From contig OZ037919.1 in NCBI GenBank assembly GCA_964035575.1, positions 868,001 through 932,000 on the forward strand: a DNA stretch of 64,000 nucleotides, read 5' to 3'. The position numbers were made by a program, and so were the translations under genes. How positions within the stretch are numbered: the stretch's first letter is position 1; each line of letters begins with the position of its first letter. Origin of the DNA: Rhynchopus sp. YZ270_cl-10 (taxonomy: Eukaryota; Euglenozoa; Diplonemea; Diplonemida; Diplonemidae). Positions 1 through 11,200 of the stretch are shown piece by piece. The notes under the pieces were generated by a model. That model worked only from the letters and a program-made list of their open reading frames with translations, searched no databases and was not told where the DNA came from.

Positions 1-22
1 GCATTTTTAGGTTCTCGAAGAC

Positions 23-406
23 ACTGGGTACTGGGTACTGGGTACTGGGTACTGGGTACTGGGTACTGGGTACTGGGTACTGGGTACTGGGTACTGGGTA
101 CTGGGTACTGGGTACTGGGTACTGGGTACTGGGTACTGGGTACTGGGTACTGGGTACTGGGTACTGGGTACTGGGTACTGGGTACTGGGTACTGGGTACT
201 GGGTACTGGGTACTGGGTACTGGGTACTGGGTACTGGGTACTGGGTACTGGGTACTGGGTACTGGGTACTGGGTACTGGGTACTGGGTACTGGGTACTGG
301 GTACTGGGTACTGGGTACTGGGTACTGGGTACTGGGTACTGGGTACTGGGTACTGGGTACTGGGTACTGGGTACTGGGTACTGGGTACTGGGTACTGGGT
401 ACTGGG
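23..406. repeat. 7-bp satellite array (ACTGGGT)n
   Basis: Head-to-tail copies of the heptamer ACTGGGT, about 55 units, with no variant unit visible until the last unit breaks off into CACCC. Such perfection points to recent expansion or active homogenisation. It resembles telomere-type G-rich repeats in length and in the GGG run, but it is flanked by ordinary sequence on the right, so it is read as an internal satellite. Confidence 0.97.
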
Positions 407-604
407 CACCCAGAGAAAGCACCTTAAAAGCAGCGAAGGCGCAGGTTACGGGGAAGACAAGGTATGTAATTATGTTTAACTTTCAGTTACTAGTGAAGAT
501 TGAACAAAAAAATGCCGCATATTTCAACTTGTTCGTGTTTTCAACTCGAAATAAACGCGTAATGTTCACACTATTAAATAGCTATTTTTTTACGCACCAA
601 TCAT

Positions 605-783
605 TTTGTGTCACCTCATGACATGAAGGAGGAAATAGAAACAAAGCATTTTGAACACACTTGCGGTTCTGGGGACGAACCGCGCTGCAGAGCCACTCCT
701 CACCAAACAGGTCGAGGTGTGTGCGTTTCACCACAACCTCTCCCATGGGGTTTATCGTGTGATGAGTGTTACGTTTCTATTTG
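605..783. repeat. Dispersed ~180-bp repeat, copy 1
   Basis: This stretch is about 90% identical to 47642-47803, including the shared blocks CACCTCATGA, GAGGAAATAGAAACAAAGC and CCAAACAGGTCGAGGTGTGT. The copy here has an extra ~13 bp (TCTGGGGACGAAC region). There are no terminal inverted repeats or long ORF. Family unknown; possibly a SINE-like or UTR-derived repeat. Confidence 0.8.
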
Positions 784-2703
784 GTTCCACAGGCGCTCGT
801 TACCTGCTTCACATAATTCACCTCGCTTCACTCGAACCATTTGTGCAGCAGGTCACTCTCTCGACCTGTAGCGTGGAAAAAATCTATCTTATTTCACGGC
901 AATAAATAGCCTTTTTTATTAACCTCACCTTTCCCGACTACTACGTTTGTATACCATAACTTAATCACACCCCACATTTACACTTATACAGGATCGTGAA
1001 GTCTGAACTGCACCCGCGATTGCGATGAGAAGCTTCACCGCGGTCCGACATTCAACAACTCAAAATCTACCCGCATCAATCTATTCTGAGTTTGCGGACG
1101 AAGATCTGGGTGGAGGGGGGGTGGGTACACTTAGTCAGTCATTGCTATAGCCATTAACCAAGGGAGCATAGCTAGTGCAAGAAATTCGACTTTGGAAACC
1201 TTCCGGAAAGTCTGTCCTCTGCTTGCGGAGGACTAGACACAAGAAAATATTGCGTTCCCCCAGAAAACCAGTGCACAATTCACACTCCTTGTGGGTGGTC
1301 TTGTTGCCTTTTTGGTCAACAGTAATTTTGGCCCAGGCATGCTCTTGAAGCATGACAATTTAGTGTGTATGGGGCAGGGTGTTGTTTTGTTCTGAATTCT
1401 CTTTGTTATAACATCTAAGTCAATCGCGGGTGGTGGTTTGTGTAGCGTGAGGCACTCTTTTTAACAAACTTCCTGCGGCTGCTAAAGCGTTATTTCTTCG
1501 GATTTAACAACGTACAGCGTAACATAGTGGTTTAGCCTGGTCGACACAACCTTTGATAGCTATGGGATAACCAACCCCCTTCGACCCCTTGTGGGTTCAC
1601 TGAACAAGCCCTAGTGGTAGTTAAACGCGATTGACATTTACATTCCTAAAGATGAAAGAACAAGACAACACTTCTGTACCCGCGCATCAAAATTGTGGAA
1701 AACTTTGCACCCCAAACACCCTCAACAACGCCCGCCAAAAGGCGCCCCTTGTTGCTGGGACTTGGTTCTCATTGATACACTGCACAGCAGGCATTCCTCT
1801 GAGTCCAACGCAGTTTGGCCTGTCTGCAGCGTTGCACCGAAGGTGCACGAAGACAGGGTCTGGTGGTAAATTTTGCGTCTCGCATTCCCTCAGGGAAGTT
1901 TAAAAACTCTTGAGCTCGGTTTGTTGTCAAAGACATATTCCACCATGTATTGAGGAGGGTAAGACAGTGTTCGCAGTTTCTACTTGATAGCATTACAACA
2001 TTTAACTTCTCCACGGGGGTCTTGGGCCGTTCACTCGGTTATACCTTGACTACCGGAAGATATTCTTGAGGCCTTTTTGGTCTCTAGAATATCCGGTCTT
2101 CCCGAACGGAGGCACACTTTGTGTGTTACTACGACCTGGCAATTTCCAGCAGTAGGTTAAGTAATCTTTCTTGTAAATTGTTGGATCATTATCTCCTCAG
2201 TGCATGGTGGAAGACGTCTTTGACAACTAACCGAGCTCACGACTTTTTTCGGTATGTAACTTGGGATAGGCCCACATGATCATGGTCTATCATGTGGTAC
2301 CTGTGTACCACTCGGTTTGCTCCCAGGGCTTTTCGACCAGCAGTCACACATCCAAACAGTGATTTCCCACCTTAAACCACGTAATTACGTACCCTAGGGT
2401 CCGTAATTACGGACCCGGGTCCGCACTTGAGGGTCCGTAAAGAGGGTCCGTAAAATTTACGGACCCTCGGGTGTGTGGACCCCGCCGTGCACACACGTGT
2501 CGTGTAGAGAAGCACGTGACACACTGCCAATAACATTAACAATAACAATGCAGAGCATCCTTGCTGGGTGTATACACGTTTTGCAGAAAAAAAGTAACCA
2601 GGGGGGTTTCGTGTGAGGTTCTCCTCCGCTCATTTTTTCCCCGATCCGCACAACCTCCCGACATACCCTTCCCCTCCCCTGCTAGCTCCACCTCACACAC
2701 ACA
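784..2703. other. Intergenic spacer without a recognisable gene
   Basis: About 1.9 kb of mixed-composition DNA. The ORFs here are short and have no recognisable motifs. It holds an imperfect hairpin at about 2053-2107 (GATATTCT / AGAATATC arms) and the palindrome cluster at 2381-2468. No tRNA or rRNA signature was seen. Confidence 0.6.
2381..2468. repeat. Cluster of GGGTCCGTAA palindromes
   Basis: Four copies of the core GGTCCGTAA in 90 bp, arranged as a perfect 20-bp palindrome (2397-2416) and a 27-bp hairpin with 13-bp arms around a single base (2442-2468). It lies about 320 bp upstream of the first secreted-protein gene. Could be a cruciform, a regulatory site or the end of a small inverted-repeat element. 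Confidence 0.75.
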
Positions 2704-2704
2704 G
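2695..2704 (+). promoter_or_regulatory. Putative splice acceptor upstream of the truncated paralogue
   Basis: A C/T-rich stretch (2640-2700) ends in CACACACACAG followed by ATCACACATTG. The same CACA(A)CAG/ATCACA junction occurs 73 bp upstream of the first giant gene and 83 bp upstream of the second. Conservation across three paralogues with otherwise different leaders suggests a trans-splice acceptor defining the 5' UTR. No transcript evidence. Confidence 0.5.
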
Positions 2705-2787
2705 ATCACACATTGCCAAAAAATATCAAAAATATCAAAAACCACTTTTTTGCATAAGGACAACACTGGTAGGGGCGGTCTGCACTC

Positions 2788-4122
2788 ATGTTGCCGCTAC
2801 TTGCATGCCTTTCGGTGGCAATCAATTGCTATCAGCGTGGGACCACTGCAAACGAGCAATGCATTGGTTTACCTGAGGACGATTGCTTGACGCCTTCTGC
2901 AACATTTCCGACTCTTCGAGGCTGCAAGTGGTCCAGTTCGGGTAGTGGTACGTGCACATCTGTGTGCGCACATTCGTACAGGAAGGCACCCACTTTGGAT
3001 GAAGATGGTAAACTTCACTTTATTCAACTTCAGAAAGACCACTGCTACGAACGAGCTGGAGCGGCCTCCGTAGGTGTGTGCATTGCACCTTATTCCATGC
3101 AGGGAGGGTCTGCCGAGGAGAACGCAGCGCTCCTGGAAAAATTTCCTGGTGTGCTGGGCTATGTTGACGACATCAGCATCGTCTCCAAAACACTCATCCC
3201 GACAGACGTCTACACGTTTCGCAGCAACGAAGACGTTACAATTTTTTGGAGGGACTTTAAGTTGGACGATGTGCGTCCAAAGGGGACTGTGATCTTCACC
3301 ATTGCAGGAAAAGGGGACACGCTCAGTGTAAAAGTAGTTAAAAATGGTGCGTCCCTCACAGTCTCACCCCAGTCGGCACAACAAGTCACCGTTACATTGA
3401 AGGATAAAATTGATCTGCATCAGAGTATCGAAATTGTATTCAATGCTGGAGGGGATGATGATTATGAACGTGCGATTCAGGCCACGTTCAAGGGGGTGAC
3501 TAAGCATGCGAAGCTTTACAAAAATACTGTTGTTATTGCACCACGGGAAACTAAGGACTTCAAAGAGATGTTCTTGACTGAGGACCCTGACCGCATCATG
3601 ACGCCTGCCTTCGAGGCTGCGACCGCACTGAACATTTACTTCAAGACTAAGAAGCACTTCATTTCCCTTCAGGCGCTTGCGGCGCTGGCAAAGAAGCGGA
3701 CAGCAGGGGAAGAATTCTCACCCGCAACACTTCACGGCATTCCGAGCCCAGCGATGTATTGGTTCCCCGATGGTCTGTTCGATATTCCCAAAATCGGGAA
3801 TTTTCCGTACATAAAGGATGGCAAAACTAAATACTTACCACTGGACGTCCCAAATGACGAGTACGAGGACATCCTCGACACGTTCCCAGAAGAGGTAACG
3901 TCGGCTGCGTCTGGCGGGTCGTACAACCCCTTTGGGCGCTTTGCATCCGATGTCGATATTTATGTCCACCTCATTATGGGAGATGATGTTAAGGAGGACT
4001 TCAAGAAAGCAATGAAGGCCAGCATCGAAGAGAGCGTAGGTGACCAGACGCTCCTGATTAAGTACACTCGCACCGAACAAGAGACGAACACTTGTGAATT
4101 TAAACTGGGTGGTCCTGCTTGA
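2788..4122 (+). CDS. Truncated paralogue of the giant secreted protein N-terminus
   Basis: A 444-residue protein. It starts with a signal peptide (MLPLLACLSVAINC) almost identical to that of the giant at 5258. A Cys-rich segment with a GCKW motif follows (about residues 20-110, PSI-like pattern). The rest is colinear with giant residues up to about 430, including the family blocks DPDRIMTPAFE, NIYFKT, FISLQALA, YWFPDGLFDIP and SYNPFGRFASD. Where the giants continue into GWVLVF and the nuclease-like domain, this gene shifts to unrelated residues (TCEFKLGGPA) and stops. It is either a genuine short secreted form or a 3'-truncated duplicate; the intact frame over 1.3 kb favours an expressed or recently truncated gene. 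It lies about 1.1 kb upstream of the first giant, on the same strand. Function unknown. Confidence 0.8.
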   Translation: MLPLLACLSVAINCYQRGTTANEQCIGLPEDDCLTPSATFPTLRGCKWSSSGSGTCTSVCAHSYRKAPTLDEDGKLHFIQLQKDHCYERAGAASVGVCIAPYSMQGGSAEENAALLEKFPGVLGYVDDISIVSKTLIPTDVYTFRSNEDVTIFWRDFKLDDVRPKGTVIFTIAGKGDTLSVKVVKNGASLTVSPQSAQQVTVTLKDKIDLHQSIEIVFNAGGDDDYERAIQATFKGVTKHAKLYKNTVVIAPRETKDFKEMFLTEDPDRIMTPAFEAATALNIYFKTKKHFISLQALAALAKKRTAGEEFSPATLHGIPSPAMYWFPDGLFDIPKIGNFPYIKDGKTKYLPLDVPNDEYEDILDTFPEEVTSAASGGSYNPFGRFASDVDIYVHLIMGDDVKEDFKKAMKASIEESVGDQTLLIKYTRTEQETNTCEFKLGGPA

Positions 4123-5175
4123 GCAGAGTTTTTGTTGATCCCAGGTGCTGAGACTGAGGGCCGGATGGGCTCGTCTTTCATGGGTTAGAGTTCTTGTGGT
4201 CTCTTGTGTGGATTGAGTATTTATGCTCGGATGTTTTTCATGCTCTCTCTGTGCTGTTTGCACACTGGTTGCTGTCTTTTTTTTGTTGCACGAAGACAAA
4301 TGAGTTTGTACTTGCGGTACTTGTGTTACGATCTTGGTCGATCACTCGTGGATTAGACAGAGCACTTGTCGCTCGCCTGTCCTGGGCACAAAGTACGGGA
4401 TGCTCGGGTCTTTTTCGTGTTTCTTTCACTCCCCCCGTTACTTAATGCTGGGGAGTCTTTTTCTTACGTAGTACTCTTGTGTCTCTTAGTGGATCGAGTA
4501 CTCGATGCTTGTTCTACGTTTCATGTTTTTTCATACGTTATTTCTGCTACGCTCAACGTGGCATTCTCATGGCGTTTCTCTGACCCCTCCCTTTGGAGGA
4601 CGTATGATTGCTGTTGCTCTGACGGCACATAGCCAATTGGCGTGTTGCCTCTTCTTGCCTTTCTCTTGTCTTTGTCAGATATTAGAAAAAATATGTAAAC
4701 GTCTCAAATTTAAAACCCCTGTTACCTGTGTTGTCATTGTTTCCCTAGTTTCGAGTGCGAAACGTTTCTCCATGTATTGCACGGGAAACAATATGACAAA
4801 CAGGTACAGGGTGGTTCCGTGTATATCATAGAACCTGGCACCTTGTGTGTCTCCCAAAAACCAAAAGCGTTGTGTGAAGTTTTGAAGGAAGGAAAAATAA
4901 AATTCTGAACAAGAAGCTTGTTGACCAACGTCCTACCCAGGTGACGAAGCCTAGTTCCACAGACAAAGGTGTACTCATGCTGAAAGGGAGATTTTGCCAT
5001 CCTTGACGCAGCACAGACACGGTATTTTTCCTACACTTCTCGTGGTTTTGTCAATGACACCTTTCCTCTCTCCGCACGACTCTTTCCACAACACACCATG
5101 GGCAGTGTTTCGTGCTAGGAAGTACCCACATTTAATCACACAACCGCTTACCTTCCCATTCCCACCCCTCACCCC
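4123..5175. other. Intergenic spacer
   Basis: T-rich and C-rich spacer between the truncated paralogue and the first giant gene. No homology to the coding part missing from the truncated paralogue was recognised, and no RNA gene or inverted-repeat element was seen. It ends in a pyrimidine tract before the putative splice acceptor at 5185. Confidence 0.6.
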
Positions 5176-5185
5176 TCACAAACAG
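5176..5185 (+). promoter_or_regulatory. Putative splice acceptor upstream of giant gene 1
   Basis: A C-rich pyrimidine tract (5153-5178) ends in CACAAACAG, followed by ATCACAAATTG. The junction is shared with the paralogues at 2704 and 21913, and the start codon lies 73 bp downstream. Confidence 0.5.
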
Positions 5186-5257
5186 ATCACAAATTGTCTG
5201 CCTTTTAATTTTACATTCGAAAAAAGATAACACACACGAAGGAGGTGTTCGGCAGTG

Positions 5258-8200
5258 ATGTTGCCACTGCTTGCGTGCCTTTCGCTGGCAATCAATTGCT
5301 ATGTTCGTGAGGAGCATGACCTGACGAACAACGGGTGCGGTAGCATACAGGACGGGGAGGAGTGCTTGCGGGCGCATACCGATTTCACAACCCTTCGTAG
5401 CTGCAAGTGGAACAATGGTGACTGCAAGTCTGTGTGCGCAGATTCTCACAAAGAGTATGCGGAAGATGCCTTCGCCGTACGTCTTCCGAAAGACCACTGC
5501 TACAAACGAGAGGGAACCTCCTTCGGTTCGTGCATTGCATATGATTCCATGCAGGCAGGCTCTGCCGAGGAAAACGCTGAGCTCCTGAAGATTACTGCTG
5601 TGAAGACATACGTGGATGCAATCAACGAGGTGTCAAAAAAGCTTACCCCGACTGACAGACTCACGTTCCACAACAACGAGGAGGTCACAATTGAAGGGGA
5701 AGAATTACCTACCTTTGGGAAAACCAAGTTCCTCCAAAAAGGGAAGATGACCTTCAGCGTGGTGCCTTATCATAAGGACGACAAACTAACGATACGAAAC
5801 GTAAAGGGTGCCTTCCCAGTCACAGCCGAAGGCAGGACTGTAACATTGAGGGAGAAGGTTAATAGGGAACAATTCCGTGAGAATATCATCCTAGTATTCA
5901 CAGCTGGAGAGGATACTGTTACCACACGGACGATTAAGGCCAAGTGGGTTACGCAAGGGAGGGAGCAGGCCGAGGACAACCTCTCTATTGAACCACGGGG
6001 AGAGCAGGACTTCGAAAAGATGTTCACGACTGACGATCCTGACCGTTTCATGACGCCTGTCTTCGAGGATGTGACTCCAAAAAACATTTACTTCAAGACA
6101 GCAGATTACTTCATTTCACTCCAGGCACTAGCGCATCTTGCGGTAGCGCGGACAGACAACAAACCCGTCTCAGCCGCCACACTTGCAAAAATAAAAGGGA
6201 ACGAACCAGTCATGTATTGGGAGGCCGATGGTCTGTTCGATATTCCGTATCTCCGGAACCTTAAAATAAAATGGAAGGAAGGTGTTGACTTTCCCATATT
6301 CGAGGAAAAACAAAACCTGGAGATCACTGAGGACTACGAGGACATCCTCAACACGTTCCCAGAGGATGTCCCCTCTTCGTCTGGAGGTGGGTCCTACAAC
6401 CCCTTCGGGCGCTTTGCATCCGACGTTGCTATTGGAGTCCGCCTCATTATGGACGACGAGGAGACGGATAAATTTAAGAAAACAATGAAGGACACTATTG
6501 AGGAGCACGTCGGTGACAAGGAGCATCTTATTGAGTACCTCGAAGAGAAGGACCTCTCTGGGTCCTCGGGCTGGGTGCTGGTCTTCACCGGTCCTGAATT
6601 TCACATCTACCAGAAGGAGGCCATCACAAAGAAGTACAGCAACCCCCCCTTCTCCGACACTCTGGATCCAGACGTAATGACCTTCGCCCGCTGCAAGGCC
6701 ACAGTAGATAGTATCAACAGCCTAGTCGGATCTAAGCAAGAACGCGAGAAGCACATTGAGAATCTGAAGCTTGAGGGCAAGCAGGGTGCAAAAAGGATCG
6801 ACACCCATATAACAATGGGGGGCCCCTCCGCCAAAGATGTGGCAACAGCTTGCAAGGCTAGCGATGGAGCAGTGTTGAATCAGAAATACGAGTGGCTGCA
6901 CAGAGTGGGACACAGCCTTGCTGGCAGGCAGACGGACAACCCGAAGAACCTCATGCTCGGGACGAAGCACACGAACTCACACATGATCACCTTCGAGACG
7001 CTCCTCTCCCAGACATTCAAATACAATGATAAGGAGTTGAAACCGTGCAAGCTCTTCACGGAGGTGACGGGCGCAGATGATATTCGTTTTGCTCCACAGA
7101 TGCTTCAGTATACGGTTAAGTCTGGGAAGGGGGACACGCTTGCGCAGCAGGATTTTAAGTTGATGGGTACGTTGCGACCTGCTGTCATGTTGAACGTGTA
7201 CGTGTACAACTATTTCAGGCACGTGTACGAAAGTACGAATAAACCAATGAAAAGACCTCGCGACGAGGGCGACGAGGGCAGCAAAAAACCAAAGCCCGAC
7301 ACTGACGAGGACGCCATGAAGACCCACCGAGAGGCGACAGTGCTGTCGACAGACGCAACGGCCCTGCAGACGGCACTGGGCCTGAAGGCGCTGACGGGGC
7401 TGACGGCTGCGGACAGAGACACCTTCGCGTCTGAGTACACTGCGATGCTGCAGCTGTTCCCCGAGATGGACACAACGTTTGCTGCGGCGGAGGCGAAGAC
7501 GGGTGCTGCTGTGGCGACGCTGGCCTCGGGCAACGACGTGGCGCTGACACTGCACGCGCTTGTGGTTGGGGAGTACTACTTTGCGGCGTTCCGTGCACAA
7601 CAGGGGACGGGATCGCTCCTGCCTGTGCTGCCTGGGCTGACGTTTGGGGACCAGCGTCTGCTGGTGATGCGCGACGCTGAGGGCACGACTGAGGTGCACA
7701 TCTCCTGCACCGTGGGGCTTGGGGACGCGTTCACCTTTGTGCCTGGGCTGGTGTCTCATGTCGGGGGCTTCGTGGCACCGTTTGCGGTGACGGCAGCGGT
7801 GCCCAAGTGGTACAGCCTGAGCTCGCTGAACTTCGACGCGTACCTGCGTTTCCGCACACCCCTCCCGCTGTCCAGTGCAGTGCCGTTGTCGTCTGCAGGC
7901 GGTGTTACGCTGATGCTCGACAGCGTGACGCTCAGACTGGGTGTGTTCACGGCAGGCACAACGAAGGACGTGAGCCCCTCCTTCGAGGCGGATGGGCGCC
8001 TGCGCTGGGGTACGTCTGCTGCGGACGAGGTGGCGTTGTCTGTGTACGGCGGTGCGCATGCCGGTGGTGGCGGCTACTTTGGTGCGGTGGTGGAGGACTG
8101 GGTGCACCCCTTCGGCGTCGACGTCACTGTCACACGGGCGGCATTGCAGTTCGACCTCCCGCTCACAGAGGCGGAGATGCAGGTGTCGCTGGATCTGTGC

Positions 8201-11200
8201 AACATCGAGCTGGCAGGGGCGTACTCCACCACAGACGGCGTCGCGCTGCGTGGTGAGGCAACGTGCGACCTGCAACTGGCGGACGTCGCTGCCTGGTTCG
8301 AGGCGCAGACAGGCACGACAGGGCTGAGCATCCCTGCTGAGATGCCGGACATGACGATCACGTCGTTCGGGATGTCGGTGTGCCCACCTAACGGACACGT
8401 CTTTGCAAGCGGCCAGTCCTGCTCGTCGGGTGTGCAGCTGTGGGGGACGGCAGCCACACCGGGCGGTGCGACAGTTGCAGTGCACGTGGAGATGGACCAG
8501 AGCCGCCTGAGTGTGTCGACGACAGTGGCAGACTTTGCGGTGACGGACACGATTGTGCTGCGGAAGGCGCATCTTGCGTTCTCGCTTGGGGGCGGTGTGC
8601 CTGCTGTGGTGCAGCTGTCGGCATCGTTGGCCCTGTCCTCTGTGTCGCTGTGGGTTGAGGGTGAGTACGAGGCCGGGAGTGTGTTCCTGCAGGCAGGGAT
8701 CAGCGACGTCACGCTTGAGGACATTGTGGCGCTTGGTGCGGAGCTGACTGGCGGGAGCGTGTTCACAGTGCCGAGCGACATGCCGGACCTGACGCTGACG
8801 ACGCTGGAGCTGTCTGTGTGCACGTTCGAGGCGGACGCACGATGCACGAAGGGGGTGACTGTGCACGGTGCTGCGACGCTGGAGGGGGTTGCGGTGGACC
8901 TGGTCATCACCATCACACCTGAGGAGATCAGCTTTGTTGGGACTGCAGCAGACGTTGCGATTGGGGAGCTGACTGTGGACACCCTGGCCTTGTCGGTGAC
9001 GTTCCCGAGGGGCGGCGGGGCAGGGTCGGTAGCGCTGACTGCGGCGGGGGCTCTGCAGGTGACGGACACTGTGGGGTTGACGTTGGAGGGGGCGTACTCG
9101 AAGGCGGACGGGTACTCGCTGACGGGGGGCGTGGACGGGGCGGTGAAGGTGCGCGACCTGGTGGGTGCACTGTACGCGCCTGCCCGAGGTGGCAGCGGTG
9201 CGGACACACCGACCCTGAGCAACCTGCAGGCAACGCTGACGAAAACAACGAGCCCTGCCACGTTTTCTGTGTCTGCGTCTGGGGAGGTGACACACATGAC
9301 ACTGGCGGGGATGTACGCTGCAGTCACGGGGGACACCTTCCCTGATGTGTTCCCCGGCCTTGGAGACCTGGGTCTGTCAGGTGCGGTGGTGTCGGTTGCG
9401 ATTGAGGACGGCGGGGTGGCGGTGTCTGTGGCGACGACGACGCCCATGAGTGTGCCGCTCTTCGGTGGTGAGGCAACACTCTCGTTGGAAGGCGCACGCA
9501 ACAACCGGGGCGAGGTCTCTGCTGTCGGTGCGCTGACGTGGGAGGCCGACAGCGAGGACAGCAACTTTGCGATGCGCAGCCCCGAAGGCAAGGGCCTGTC
9601 GATCAGCGCCGGGTACTTGGGCGGCGGGGTCGGTGTGCAAGCGTCGCTGCCGCTGATGATCTGCATCCACGACTGCAGCAAGCCGCAGGCGGAGAAGCAG
9701 ATTGTATACATCATCGGGGAGCTTGGGATTGAGATGAGTGGACAGGATGTGATGCTTGCTGGGTCGCTGGAGATGCAGGGGAAGCTGACGAAGCTGTTTG
9801 GGGTGCCGATTCTGCATGTTGCGGACGTGCTGGTGGCCATCAAGGTGGAGCTGCGGACGCGGCGTGTGGACGAGGTGAAGCTGGCGGGGAAGCTGGAGCT
9901 TGGGACGATGGACAACTGTGCGGTGGCGACAAGCACACGGTGCATCCGTGCTGAGGGGCGGCTGGAGATCTACACGTCTGCACCGCAGAACAACCTTGTG
10001 GAGCTGAAGATCAACTCGCTGACGCTGGGGAACATGTGGGACGTGGCTGGGGACTGGATCACAGTACTGCAGTCGATCCCGATGCCGTCTATCCTGCGTG
10101 ACCTTGGGATCCAGTACCTTGAGAAGCCTGGGCTGGTGTGTCCGGACCAGAACAACGAGGACTGCTTTGCACTGCTGCGCTACAAGGCGTCTGAGGGGCT
10201 GACAATCAAGGGGCAGCTGAACTTCTGGTTTGGGATGAAGTTTGGTTTGGATCTGCGGGTGGGCCCGTCGGAGTTCTTCCTGCGTGCAACGCTGCAGGAC
10301 ATGACCTTGTTTGGGCTGTTCGAAATCAAGGACGTGCTGCTTGAGATCACAGACGCACCAAGCTTCAAGCTTAAGGGTGCGCTCTCTGTGAAGATGCTTC
10401 CGATGAGCGCCTCGCTGGACGCAACAGTGAACTCGGAAGGCATTGAGTTCCACACAGAGGTGAGCTTCTTCAACTTCATCAAGCCCAAGGTGGACGTGAG
10501 CATCTCCTTTGTGCGGAACGACTTCAGCATTGCGATCCACGACTTCAGCGTCGGTGTTGTGAACATCAACGACATTGTGGTCAAGAGCAACGACGCTGTG
10601 GGGTTCGTCCTGAAGGCAGATGTGTCGTTCATGTACTTCCTGAGCCTGTCTGTGGATGTGGCGATCAACGACCATGAGGCCTCGTTCACCGCTACAGTGA
10701 AGACACCTGTCATGAACGTCGGGTGCACGGCTGTGTCGCAGACGGGGAGCGACAGCTTCAGCCTCAGCTTTTCCTTTGAGTTTGTTCTGTTTGAGAACCT
10801 TGCGAAGGCTGCGAAGGCAGTTGGGAAGGCGATTGTGGCTGTGGGGAAGGCCATCGGGAAGGCGTTTGCTGCTGTCGGGAACTTCATTGGCGGCCTGTTT
10901 GGGAAGAAGGAGGTGTACGACACACCTGCACAGCGCGCCGCATGCAATCAGCGTCGTATCAACGAACAGTCGCTGTACTCGATCCTCCACTACTTCACTG
11001 CGGAGGCCCTTGGGGACCAGGATCTGGACCCCGAGTATCTGCTTGACCAGATGGAGTCGCACCGCATGCACACAAGGTACATCAACCTGGCGGCGTACCA
11101 GCACACCTCGGACTACGCACAGCTGCGTCACAACCATTACAACCTGAACAGCTACTTCGTGCTTCAAGGAGGGAACTTCCCTGCCTCCTTCTGCCACGGT

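Noticed and set aside
23-406. CRISPR array
   Set aside because: Repeats are 7 bp without spacers, and the DNA is eukaryotic.
6977-9945. Antisense ORFs of 772 and 623 codons within giant 1
   Set aside because: Same cause as above; no domain, and the sense frame is clearly coding.
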